Of a stretch of DNA of 64,000 bases, positions 1 to 10,893 are shown in pieces. Both the position numbers and the translations under genes were made by a program. The DNA is from Citrus sinensis (lineage: Eukaryota; Streptophyta; Magnoliopsida; Sapindales; Rutaceae): assembly GCF_022201045.2 (NCBI RefSeq), contig NC_068558.1:3348001-3412000 (forward strand), given 5' to 3'. The notes under the pieces are model-generated. The model was not told where the DNA came from and made no database searches. It worked only from the letters and a program-made list of their open reading frames with translations. Numbering within the stretch: position 1 is the first letter of the stretch; every line of letters starts with the position of its first letter.

Positions 1-1723
1 AGACATCAAAACTCATGAACCAGTTATCAACAGAACCAGTGACATTATTGGTCTGCCCGCAATGGTAGTTTATTAAGAACCGAAAGAATTATGCCATGTT
101 GGTAGTTAAATAAATTTATGCTTTTGTTTGTCTTCATATGCAGAAGTAACCCTTTCTACAGAGAAACAAAGCAACAGCTTGGAAGAAACAATGCAAGCAG
201 TTAGGATCCAAATTATTCATGTAATAGATCAGCACTAGTATATGAAAGTTACCAAAAAGGTTAAGAATTTAAGATCTGCATTCTCAGTTCCAAAGCCTCT
301 GAGATCAATTATTCCAAGTATTTGCTCCTTCCCAGGCGGAAGCTTGCTCAATGCTTTCTCAATGAAAAATACACAAAGCTTCTCATCCTCAACAGGATCA
401 TGCACCTGTGCAATGCCAACTAATCTATATCATCAAACCTATGCCAGAAGCACATAGGCAGTCAAGAAATTTGCTTCCCCAACACACAACCCCCCCCCCC
501 CCCCCACCAAAAAAAAGTAAATAAATTTTTTAAAAATAATGCTACACGAAACAAGACTTTGAGATTTTAAAGTACTTGTCCAACCACTAAGGAAGTTAAT
601 GTATCTGCAAGAGAGTGATTATAATTTACACATGAGGCTAGGAGATGCTGATTGGAACCATAAAACAAATTCAACCAAAGACATAAGCAGTAAAAGAGGG
701 TATTCTGCAACTCAAAACTCACTGCAGGCAAGTGCTTTGATGCCACCACTATGAGCACTGGTCTTTCATTTATGTCCAGAAAGTCATGCACATACGCTTT
801 TCCTGATTCAGCAATACCTCTTACAGAGTCTTCGTTCAGTTCAGACACTCTAAATTCTTGACGCCATTTCTAAAGGGAGGAAACTTAGTAGGAAACAGTA
901 CATTGTACCAGTTCACAAATCAGTCTTTCAATTTTTGATAAACAAAATCAATTATTGTCTGTAACCCATAAATGGATTCCCTCAACATATAAAAAGATTT
1001 AGCGTTATGAAGACATAAATTGATGGCTAAGGATACAATGGCCTTAGTCAATTTTGCTAGAGATTCTTCGATAGAGAACTTTCGATCCTTTAAAAACCAG
1101 AGGATCATATCTTCATCATCTCTACCATTTTTACCAACTGGGAGACTGTTATAGTCTTTTTCAAGCCTCTCCTTTACTTGCAAAACCAGCTGCAAATTTC
1201 AATGACATGAACGACGAGGATTCACCAAAAGTGTAAACAATGCAGAAACAATCAAAACAAGATTGCATATTTTCAACAGTTATTTTTTCCCTTTCTAAAT
1301 TACAAAAGCTTGTGAAACAAACTTAGCTGACCGAAAGTAAGCATAAACTAGAAAACCCCCAACCACCAAACTTTGGTACCAAATAACAAGAAACCCATAA
1401 TTTCTTAAGGCAGTAAATCTTAGTGGTCCGTTTGGTTACTGAGAAAATATGAAATAGTTCAGCGTCCTAGGCAGAGAGAAAATTTCTGAACCGTAATTCC
1501 TTTATGCAAAATTCGTGGAAACCAAACAGAACCCAGGTGCACCAGAAACTAGTGGGACAATAAAAGAGTAATTAACAGAGAGTAGAGGCAGTACCTTACG
1601 CGATTCATTTGGGTCTGACTGGCAATTTTTAACTGGAGCTTTGAAGTTTCGAATGGGTTTTTTAGTCAATTTGATTGAACTAACGAAAGGAGAAGCGAAA
1701 TTTTGACACGTGCGCAGCGCCAT
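1..1723 (-). CDS. CRAL-TRIO (Sec14-like) domain protein, plastid-targeted, 5' part only
   Basis: Four exons are readable on the minus strand: 1595-1723, 1037-1189, 723-869 and 253-405. All have GT-AG borders and phase 0, giving 194 residues; the rest lies beyond the left edge. The first 43 residues are basic and rich in Ser and Thr with almost no acidic residues, like a chloroplast transit peptide. Next come an acidic helical CRAL-TRIO N-terminal segment ([20 protein letters not shown]) and [16 protein letters not shown]. The lipid-binding core then begins, with [20 protein letters not shown] and [20 protein letters not shown]. The family moves or senses phosphoinositides or other small lipids. 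From memory this resembles Arabidopsis At5g63060. The start is the first ATG ahead of the transit-like segment. The lipid ligand cannot be told from sequence. Confidence 0.82.
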
Positions 1724-2335
1724 TTTCTGGTGTTCTCTCTTTTCTAGGGTCCAGAGTTGGGACTTGAGGCTCGAGTTCGCGATGGGACGATGGTGATCGG
1801 GCGGTTCGCTCGATTTTAGCTCGGGGGGAGTGAAAACGACATCGTTTTACCGTGACCAGATTTTGTTATTAGTTTTCAATTTTTATTTGCATATGGCAGA
1901 AATTTGATAAGCAGCAAACAATTAACAACCTTGACCTTTTTAGAAATTTTCAAATTTGTATTGAACACGAATCAGTATTCTCTCCTATCTAATTTTTTTT
2001 TTTTAGCATAAATATATATAGGTGGTTGGTAGTTAATAAAAAAAATAAAAAAATTAAATTTTATACATACACAATCATTTAAAAACAAGTGTCATGAGAT
2101 CTTTAAAAACTCATGAAAACTCAAATTAAGAGAAGATCTTTGTCTATGAACACAATGTTAACTAATTAAGCACGTCAAAATATGACACGCATCTTATCAT
2201 AACAGTACTTATGGGATGCGACATATATACAAAATTTATGGAGTGTTATTATTATTCAGGCTACAGCACTGGATTTCACTCACGCACGTGGGAAGCACAT
2301 GCCGGCACTCGAATTGTGATGCGTATTTGTATCTG
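1724..2335. other. Intergenic spacer between two minus-strand genes
   Basis: The first part is the promoter and 5' leader of the Sec14-like gene, the rest the 3' flank of the UBX gene. AT-rich homopolymer runs are present near 1990-2060. I see no coding signal. Confidence 0.6.
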
Positions 2336-4252
2336 TCATTCAGACGGCTCTAGGAACAGGCTTGCTCTAGGATGAAGGCCAGCGTCTTCGAGAGTGATAC
2401 CCATTTGATCAACACCAAAAACTCTTCTTGGAAAGCTTGATATCAATTTGTAGTTTCCGACTCCAGGTAGCCCTAATGAATCAATGTATCTGTAAATCGA
2501 CTGGATTTTATCCGCGCGCAAAAAGCTTTGCTCTCTTCTCTCTCCATTTGGAAATCGTATCAGTATCTGAAATTTCCATGATCAGAATATGTATTGTCAT
2601 CATCACTTCTTAATTACATTTTAACTGTAATAATTAACCCAAAAATTAAGAAAAATTCCTGTTGCGCTATTAACCATTAATTGTTTGTACCTTTGTGACC
2701 TGAGGATCCTTTGCCTTATTAGACGTAGTTTCCTCGTGTTGAGTTTCTCTAATTCTACTGGGGGCTATTTTACCATTACCATACTGTTTTTGTGTAGCGT
2801 TGGGTCTAAACTTCTCGTGATTTGCTTGTGCTGGTTTCTGAGCTCTTCCTCCTGATGGTAAATGCTTGAGCTTTTCCTTTTCCTGTAATTGTCCATTCTG
2901 AATTTAGAGAACGACTTAGTGATACAGTTTGTACCGCGATATTATACTGTGGTGGTGAGGTTGGCTAATTACATTTTATCATTTGCAGTTTTGCACCATA
3001 ATGGCGAGACGCATTACTTTTCTTTCGCTTCTAATTCAAGAGAAAGTTTTAGGTGGCACATACCCGGTCTAGCTTGAGAGCTTCAAGATATGCAGAGTCT
3101 TGTTCTTCTCTTAGCTGACGATCTGCTCTTATCTTTTCTTGTTCCCTGGCCCTGGCTCTTGTCCTTTCTTCCTCCTTTACCTGAGCAGCAGCACCACCAC
3201 CAAAAGCCAATCCTTGTTCCTCTACTGTTCTCTGCAAGATCTCCACCAGCTCTGCTGGGGAAAGTGGCCCTTCCATCTAACAATATACAAGTCAGAGTTA
3301 CACAATTCAAGTAACCATAATATTAAAAAAAAAAAAATCTGGATCATAAATTCCCTTTTGTAAAGAATTGCTAAATCAACGACAAAAATTTGTGAATTTC
3401 TGTGCATTAATTGTACAACTCTTTTTACTAAGAGTTTGACAAAAATTTTAACTTTCAAAAATGTTGTTGTGAAGAATCTTTAGTCCGAATTTTTAAAACT
3501 ACAGATGCTGTAATGAGAGAACTGTCCCATTAAAAATTTGTATTAGAACTTGCCATATGATTGTTTCGCTACAGGGGATGTAACATTCATAAGCATGTGA
3601 ACTAAATAATTTATTGTCATTTTTTTTAATTTTTTTAAATTTGTTGGATCAATTCATGTAACCTGTAATTTCAACCAACCTGCCGCAGCACTGCTATGGT
3701 ATTACCAGGAGAAGGAGCCACTACAGCACAGAAGGGGAAGCTGGCAGCGTTCAATGTTGCAGCCATTTGCAAGCCCTCTCCTCTATCAGCGAGTGCTCCC
3801 CAGCAAACAAAGTTAGCATCAAGAAACTGTGTTACAAGCTCTGAACTCAATGTCTCCCTACAAAAAGAGGGAGTGAAAGGGTGCTGTGGTGAGTGAAGAT
3901 ACATGAACACAAACTTATGTTCATCTTCAGCTATCTTCAGAGCCTCCATGAACTGACATGCATAAAAGAACGGATGTGTTGAGCCAAATTGCTGCTCAAA
4001 ACTTGTTAAAAATGCCCATTCTTCGGGTACAATTAAGGGTTCTTGTGGATGTTGCGGCCATTGAAAGTTCATTAAAGGTTGATGTTGGTTATTATGTCTT
4101 CTTCCTCCTATTCCAACAAGATCAATACCATGACCCATTGCTCTTGAAAGCCCCCCTATAATGCTTCGAGGTAGGCTTACCATACGGCGCACAATTCCAT
4201 TGCAAGAAGCCGCTCCCATTGCTCTTGCATTTCCCCTCGTTGTTGATGACAT
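2336..4252 (-). CDS. Plant UBX domain protein, PUX10-like (UAS + UBX), no UBA domain
   Basis: Four exons (3680-4252, 3064-3276, 2691-2882, 2336-2566), all GT-AG and phase 0, encode 402 residues. Residues 1-50 are Arg/Gly-rich with a short hydrophobic stretch (GIVRRMVSLPRSIIGGLSRA). About 75-215 is a thioredoxin-like UAS domain (PEEWAFLTSFEQQFG, FMYLHSPQHPFTPSFCRETL). About 205-262 is a charged coiled coil, 263-326 a polar linker, and 327-402 a UBX domain with the CDC48-docking FPR loop at 371-373. UBX proteins recruit the CDC48/p97 segregase to chosen substrates. Arabidopsis PUX10 does this on lipid droplets through a hydrophobic N-terminal segment. PUX10 begins with a UBA ubiquitin-binding domain, which is absent here. 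I saw no UBA exon upstream, so this is either a divergent paralogue or a gene that lost its 5' exon. CDC48 itself lies about 15 kb away. Confidence 0.88.
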
Positions 4253-5251
4253 TGTGCTTAATTAGTTAGTGAAGCTAAAATGGGTTGTACTGTTTTGCAC
4301 TAACTCAGTCAACTTAATTAGCTTCCTAATCCTTTGCTATCTGCTTTTATTGACCTTTATTCAAAGTAATGTGAAATGCAATATGTAAGGATAAGAAGAT
4401 GCCTTCTTCTTTTTGTGGTTTCTACAAAGTTCAAAGATAAGATGCTTTGCTTGTGTAAGAAGAAATGAACATAATTACAGATTTCTTCTGCAAGAAAACA
4501 AACTGAAAGAAAATTTAATGTTGAGAGAATCAAATTCCTATTCTTGCTATTGTGATCCTTTTTATCATTCCAATTTTTGCAAGAGAATCGATCTTTTGAA
4601 TGTAATATATTTTATCTTATCCAGATGACATTGCAGTATGAGGACCAAGAGCAATCGTTCTTTTGGTAAATACGTATCATTGATTTTCTTGTTCTGCTTC
4701 TGCACATCAGCATATGTACCAGTACAGTTTCAGTCGGTTGAAAACATTAATGCCGAAAAAGTTAGAAGCTAAGAATTTGATCACGAAATAGAACCTTGTA
4801 ACCGGAGAAGAGTAACTTTCGGGAAGTTTCAGGCATTGAATTTTACTAATTTGAAGCGTTGTTGTTCTGGGATGGAATGAGTGGCCGTGATTGGTATAAT
4901 TTTTTAAATAGAGTGAGCATGTACTTACAGAGTTTTTATAAATATAATTTTTTTTAAATATTTTAATTTTTTTAATTATCAATGAAAGTTTTTATTAAAT
5001 ATTATAAAATTACTTTAATAGATAAGATTTTTAAAGTTATATTATTAAAGGAATGAAGTAAGGTTGTGAAAGAAATTTTAGATAATTTAATTCTTTTAAA
5101 AGGCTCTATAACATTTACTCGCTAATGTGCAAAATTTAAAATTTTAATAACAAAGGTAAATAACTTATTTAATTCTTAAAATATCTATTTAAATTAAAAA
5201 TGATATTAAAATTAAAAACAAACATTTAGGATTAAATAAACACTTTTAGTT

Positions 5252-5657
5252 ATTAGGTAAACCGCACAAAATATACAAACAGTTCTATGACTGCATAAAT
5301 ACTTGCCCACAATTGCGGGTTGTTGAGAAGAATAAGAATAAGGGATGCTTCTTTGGCTTTCATATGTGCACAAATTAAGTAAGAGGCAAGAAATTTCCTG
5401 AACTTCGAAGGAATTAATGCAAAGGCGACATACAAATTAACTAAGGGCTTTTGGTAATTAGATAAACCATACGAAATATACATACATTCCTAGGATTGCA
5501 CGTATATTTGTTAACCCACGGCGACGGGGCCATTGCGAAGAATAAGAACAAGGGATGCTTCTTTGGCTTTCATATGCACACAAATTATGTAAAGAGGCGA
5601 GAAGCTTCCCTGAACTTCGAACGAATTAATGCAAAAGCGACATACACATTACTTTAA
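5252..5657. repeat. Imperfect tandem duplication of about 200 bp
   Basis: Two head-to-tail copies lie at about 5252-5452 and 5454-5657. Both carry the same blocks in order: AAATATACA, AAGAATAAGAA, GGGATGCTTCTTTGGCTTTC, CTGAACTTCGAA and GAATTAATGCAAA. They have diverged by substitutions and small indels, so the duplication is not recent. No coding role is seen. Confidence 0.8.
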
Positions 5658-7145
5658 TTTTGAAAAATAACGAGGGTGACTTCATCACGAGCCGAAGTTT
5701 TTTTACTCCACTGCCACGGTATATAACAAATTAAGGGAAAAATATATAATTAGCTGGTCTCATCAAATCTGAATCTTTTGCTATGGTTGATGAGGCCAGG
5801 CTATGTGATGAATGGTACTCAGAATTTGAAGTGCGTTCTGGCTTGAATTTAGTGGCACTTTTAAAAAGCTACAATATTCAGCTTTCCATACATAAAGATA
5901 ATGAATTTTTTTTTTATTTTAAAAAAAGGTATTTATATATCAATATAAGATGACTTCACATGGTCGCCACATCGAAATCAGATGACCCATCACCATCTTC
6001 AACCACAAATTATACAATAAAGCAAGCATCAGTAGTATAGGTATATTGATATGTATCTGGCTCCCAGTGGCATTCTTTTCTCTAGCCAGGCACATTGCTG
6101 ATGTTTCAGAACATTGAAACGAAAGCAAATAACACCCTCTTGAAAGTTTAGCATGCTTGTACTCAAATGATTTTTCTTTGCATTTGGGGCTGCATAATGT
6201 ATGCCTTTAGATGACAAGTCAGTTAAAACAATTATAAATCCTTCAATTCAAAATTGGGTTGGAAAACAATATCTTTGCGAACTAAATATATACTTGGAAT
6301 TTTTGGACTGATTAGCCAAGGAACATGATTGAAAATTTTCTTCTTTTTCTTCGGTGATTCCAATTTTCTTTTTAGTTTCTCTTAATCAACCCAGCCACAA
6401 AATTGCTTTTTTCAATATGACTACGCATGTGTAGACTGTAGAGGCATATTAATAGACAAAGTGTTGTAGGTCTTTCTTGTAGTTGATCCGTGATCACTAA
6501 GTTAAGCTTATTTATATTATTATCAAAAAGTATATATTAGGGGATGTAATGAGTCTCAACCCTCTAAATAATCATAAAATTAAAAAAAAAAAATTAGCAG
6601 GGAGAAAAACTTTACGGAGAGCCAAGAACAACAATAAACAAAGTCAAGAGAAACGATGATAACACATGAAATCTATTAACATCTTTGGAGAATCCTTGAA
6701 ATGAAGGAAAACGATATGTCCCATCAAGTAAAATAACCACAATGAACACCCAAGTTAACTAAGGCATCAACTATCTACTAGGTACTCTGATGTAAATGTT
6801 AAAATCTTTTAATTTCTTCATTTGATTGTTAATAATCATTTTTACAATCCTAGTATCTAAAATATTTAGCAAAAATTTCATTCGTGTGGTCTGCTATAAG
6901 CAGTGGCAAAATTAGGAACTTATTTTAACCCGAGCTCAATTAAAATAATCTTTTAATAAACATTTATTGAGACTAATTTGAATCTCTTTTAGTTATGTTT
7001 GTAAATATTTGTTGGGAAGTAAGATGAACATTATCAGTTTTATAGACATTATAAAAAATCGTGTTAAAAGATTAGTATGAAGATTACTTACTTTTTTTTT
7101 TTTAATACTGGTGACACACCAGATTACTTAATATTTACAAATAGC

Positions 7146-7290
7146 TATACATTACATTATTACATTAAATTTTATGAATTACATACCCAGACAAAATAAT
7201 CCTCACAAAACAATCAGATATACATTATATTATTACATTAAATTTTATGAAGTACATACCGAGACGAAATAACCCTCACAAAAGAGAAAT
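7146..7290. repeat. Tandem duplication, 73-bp period
   Basis: Copy one is 7146-7218 and copy two starts at 7219. Both run TATACATTA, ATTATTACATTAAATTTTAT, ACATACC, AGAC, AAATAA and CCTCACAAAA, with a handful of substitutions between them. Confidence 0.8.
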
Positions 7291-8803
7291 GTTTATACTG
7301 CACTTGCATTTCGCAAGAAAGAAAAGTTTATAAATGTTTAGATTTCATAATACTTTTGAGAGCTTGTGAGGACAGCAACCCAACCATTTGGACAAAGGCT
7401 TTGGCATCAAGATTACTTACTATCACTAAAGCTGATAAGAGATTTTTGAAAAAAATGTTGGGTCCCAAAGAAATTTTTCTAGGTAGCCAGGCTAGCCGTA
7501 ATGCCTTCGGCTCTAACTACAAGTCTAGGAAGATAGGGCACCAAAAACACTTGCTTTGCTTTTGTAGCAATTTCACTAATATAACTCATAAAAGCATAGT
7601 CCTCCATTGCTGCGAGTGTCAATTGTCTCAATCCCACTTCTTTTTTCCGTTCCTTTACGTTTCTTCCCCACCACACCTTCGACTTTTGGGTGCTGTTTAT
7701 CTTTACAGTTACAAAGCATGGCAATGGCAGCCTTTTCACTTATACGAATCAAAAGCGATGTACCCACATCAACAATAATCACAAAATTGCAGCCACTTTA
7801 TGCATATACACGCATCGCTTACACAAGATTTAAGAAAATGGGTGCATGCGTGTTACTAATATTCAAAAATATTTTCAAATCTAAATGCAAAATTCCTTTA
7901 TAGATTGTGGGGATGGAATCTATTCCCTCTCAGGCCAGCTTTACAATGAAGCAATTGCTTAATGATCATCAATATCGCCAGTTGTTTTATGATTAGAGTA
8001 ACTTTTTGTGGACCAATATTCCTCAACAGTAATGGTGTCTGAAAAGAAGAGAGAAATAAAGAATAGTCTTTCATTTGAAACTTGGAAGTGGCAAGCACCA
8101 TAACCCAGAACCCCGAAAAGAGAACGACGCTTAGGGCCCATCCTCTTGTGCCCCCACATACGGATGATAACTGATAACCCCATTTAATTATAACTGAACA
8201 ATTGGGTTATATAAAACAAAAAAAATTAATTTGTAGCTGCATTATTAGTTAAGAGTGTTTATTATTGTATGCCTTCTCTATAATTTACTTTATCTTGTAT
8301 TATTGCGATTGCTAGCTTATTTCCTAGGTAATAGTGTTGCTAACATAAAGAATATGCTATAATTATATTTGTTTACTTGTAAACAATAGGCTAATGGTGA
8401 GGCACAATCAGAGAATATGACACAACTACCTTGTGTCAATGACATTCAATTGTAATAATGAACTTTTCAGAAACTACCCATTAGTCGTGTCTATTGAGGG
8501 GATTGACTGTATACATTCCAGCCACGCCAACATACATATTTTTGGACGTTGCTACCCTCCTTTTTTTAAATTTTTTTTTTTTTTCTGATTGAAAATATTC
8601 TACCTAGGTTGATGGTACTCTCATAACATATTTTTGCTTTAATCGTATAGAGGAAATTGCAAATATGCCCCCATTAACGTCAAAAGTATTTACTAACTCA
8701 CTCAACCTATCTAGTATCATAAGTTATTCTAGTTAGCTCTTAGTTTTGTCGTGTAAGTCGGAAATATAGTTCAGTATTCTCAACTTTAACTAGTGACTTT
8801 ATC

Positions 8804-9159
8804 TGGCCACTCCGCCTTTGACCGAGTGGGTGAGAGCAGTGGTTCAAACTCCCATTAACTCAACTTCCCTCAATTAATTATGGTTGAGTGAAGTTAATTT
8901 GTAGTCTTTATTTTTTATGAAATGGGAATAAAACATAAACATCTCTTATTTATGAGGTTTATTGGTCTGGGCAAGTATTTCGTAGAATTTAGTGTATATT
9001 ATAGTACTTTATAAAATTTAATATATATTGAAACTATATTGTAGTCTTAAGTATATGTCTGATTGTATATATTAGTATAATTATCTATTGTAATAACAGT
9101 TGTAAATATCTGATGCAATATCAGTAGTCTGATATGTAATCAGTATTAAAAGAAAAAAG
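8804..9159 (+). mobile_element. SINE-like retroposon, copy 1
   Basis: The element is 356 bp. It starts with a tRNA-like head in which GACCGAGTGGG resembles a Pol III A box and GTGGTTCAAACTCCC a B box. It ends in an A-rich tail (TATTAAAAGAAAAAAG). It is bounded by a target-site duplication, CTAGTGACTTTATC (8790-8803) and CTAATGACTTTATC (9160-9173), with one mismatch. Its 3' part (TTGTAAATATCTG followed by CTGATATGTAATCAGTATT) recurs in the copy at 61.6 kb and, more loosely, in the one at 46.2 kb. No protein is encoded, so it would rely on LINE machinery. Confidence 0.75.
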
Positions 9160-9173
9160 CTAATGACTTTATC

Positions 9174-10893
9174 CATTGTATTTTTCGTCTTTTCTTAGAA
9201 GATAATTATGTAACATGATTTAATAGGGTATATTTATAAAATAAAGATAGTCAATATACTGATAGTATACAAAGATCTTTGAAAGCAAACTAAATGGTCT
9301 GCATTCACTAAATCATGTGACATGGATGTTAATTCATTTGAATGCTGTGAATGTAATATTTTTAGAATTCTAAGGAATTTGCAAATTTTATTAGTATTCT
9401 ATAATTAATATATTTTTGTTGGTAGCTAATAAATTTAATTTATAGTCATTTCTTCTACATAAAGAAGAAACCCATCGGCTGCCCATACGGAGAATTTATT
9501 AGGATCAATTACAAACCAACAGCTGCTGCTATTTCAGTTTCTCTTAAAAATTCGGAAAGAGAAGAAATAGTATTGGAATTTTCTGGGAAAACGTCCCTTG
9601 ACAGGTTGACCATTACATCAGAATCAGACACCGTTAATTTTTACATCACCGTACATTACTAGCCCGGTCTGATTGACAAGTTACAAAAGGGGTGCTATTG
9701 CTAATGCATGGTCCCCTACTGCATCATTTAGTTGAGCAAAATTATGACAAATTCAATCCTGTCTTTTGGTACAATTTCAAAAAGTAAAACATTAACTTGC
9801 TATTAGTCATCATCATTGAGTGATTAGGAGAAATTAATGGGAGGAATTTGTGTTATGGCTAATAAACAATTGTTTCGAGAGGCACATGCTGAGCTAGTTT
9901 GTTCTTAAATTAACCTGGTCTTCTGGGAAATAATTAATCGGACCCCCTCCCCCCTTCTTTTGGGGGGGAAAAGAAATATTTAAGTTTATACAAATAGTCA
10001 AAAGAATTAGGCACAAATAAAAGTAAATTTTTGCCATCATAATGAATTGGTTGACATGATCATTTAATGTGGACCATCAAGTGTGCAAAATGTGCACTAT
10101 TTGTAGTCCACTTCATAGTGGCAACTGGCAACAGCACCCAGAGATAGATCTTTCTTCTTTCGTTAAAAGATTTTACAGAACCCCGGTCTCTTTATTACCC
10201 ACTGCGTTGAACAAACAAAAAATGTGATAATTGAAGAACATGCCATAAATTCCTTAGCTTGACAAAAATAAATAGCAAGATAAAGTGTAATCTGATCTTT
10301 CATCAAAGTCACAAACGGAAAATCAGCTGTTATTGGTCCAATTGAATCCAGCTCAAAAGTAAAACGCTCAGTTTCGGCATTCCCAAAATTTGGATTAAGA
10401 AAAGAAAACAATCTTTCTTCCAACGCAGTTAAACAAGCACAGACAAATTCTGAAAATTTGGGAACCAAAAAAAAAAAAAAAAAACTGAGTTTTGACCACA
10501 ACCCATTATGGGTAAAACTTAGAGAAGTACAAGCAGACTATATAAATTATGGTCTATTTTAATAAGCCCGTGCCTGACGTTGTTTCTTGTGAGTCAGAAA
10601 ACTCAAAACCGAGACGCCAGAATCTCTTCAATAGAGAGAGAGAGAGAGAGAGTTTATAACTTTATATGTTGAAAATGGCGAGGCAGCAGTGAAACAAAAC
10701 AACAACTGGGTTTCATTTGAATACTTGTCTTTCTATTTTGTATGTACATGAAGAGAAGTTAGGAATTAAGTTAAGCTAGCAAGTAGACACCAACACGGCC
10801 ATGTTGTTTTGTATCTACACAAGAAGACAACATCAATGCATACAAACAGAAACCCTTCCGCCAAAACAAACAACACAGGAACATTCCACAAAA
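9174..10893. other. Spacer and upstream region of the neprosin gene
   Basis: No gene is recognised. An open frame on the minus strand at 10163-10501 has no family match and begins in a poly-A run, so I do not call it. A (GA)n tract at about 10632-10652 lies roughly 240 bp before the neprosin start codon, where it may belong to the promoter or 5' leader. An in-frame ATG at 10801 precedes the chosen start. Confidence 0.5.

Larger units (their letters stand above)
4253..8803. other. Long gene-poor spacer
   Basis: This AT-rich stretch has no recognisable gene. It holds the two tandem duplications listed separately. At 7350-7800 both strands have medium-length open frames (for example plus 7356-7778), but they overlap each other, lack splice logic and match no family I know. 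I leave that stretch unassigned; it may be an old mobile-element relic. Confidence 0.5.

Noticed and set aside
242..457. Plus-strand open frame over the fourth exon of the Sec14-like gene
   Set aside because: It is the antisense shadow of the CRAL-TRIO exon at 253-405, whose frame fits the family and splice sites.
490..506. Long C-run followed by an A-run
   Set aside because: Lies in an intron; a simple homopolymer with no structural partner, likely slippage or assembly noise.
7356..7783. Overlapping open frames on both strands near 7.4-7.8 kb
   Set aside because: No recognised domain, no consistent splice structure and frames on both strands compete; not supportable as a gene.
10163..10501. 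112-codon minus-strand open frame
   Set aside because: Starts in a poly-T/poly-A stretch, has no family match and no plausible gene context.
10801..10893. Upstream in-frame ATG of the neprosin gene
   Set aside because: It would place 31 polar residues ahead of an otherwise well-placed signal peptide, so ATG 10894 is preferred.
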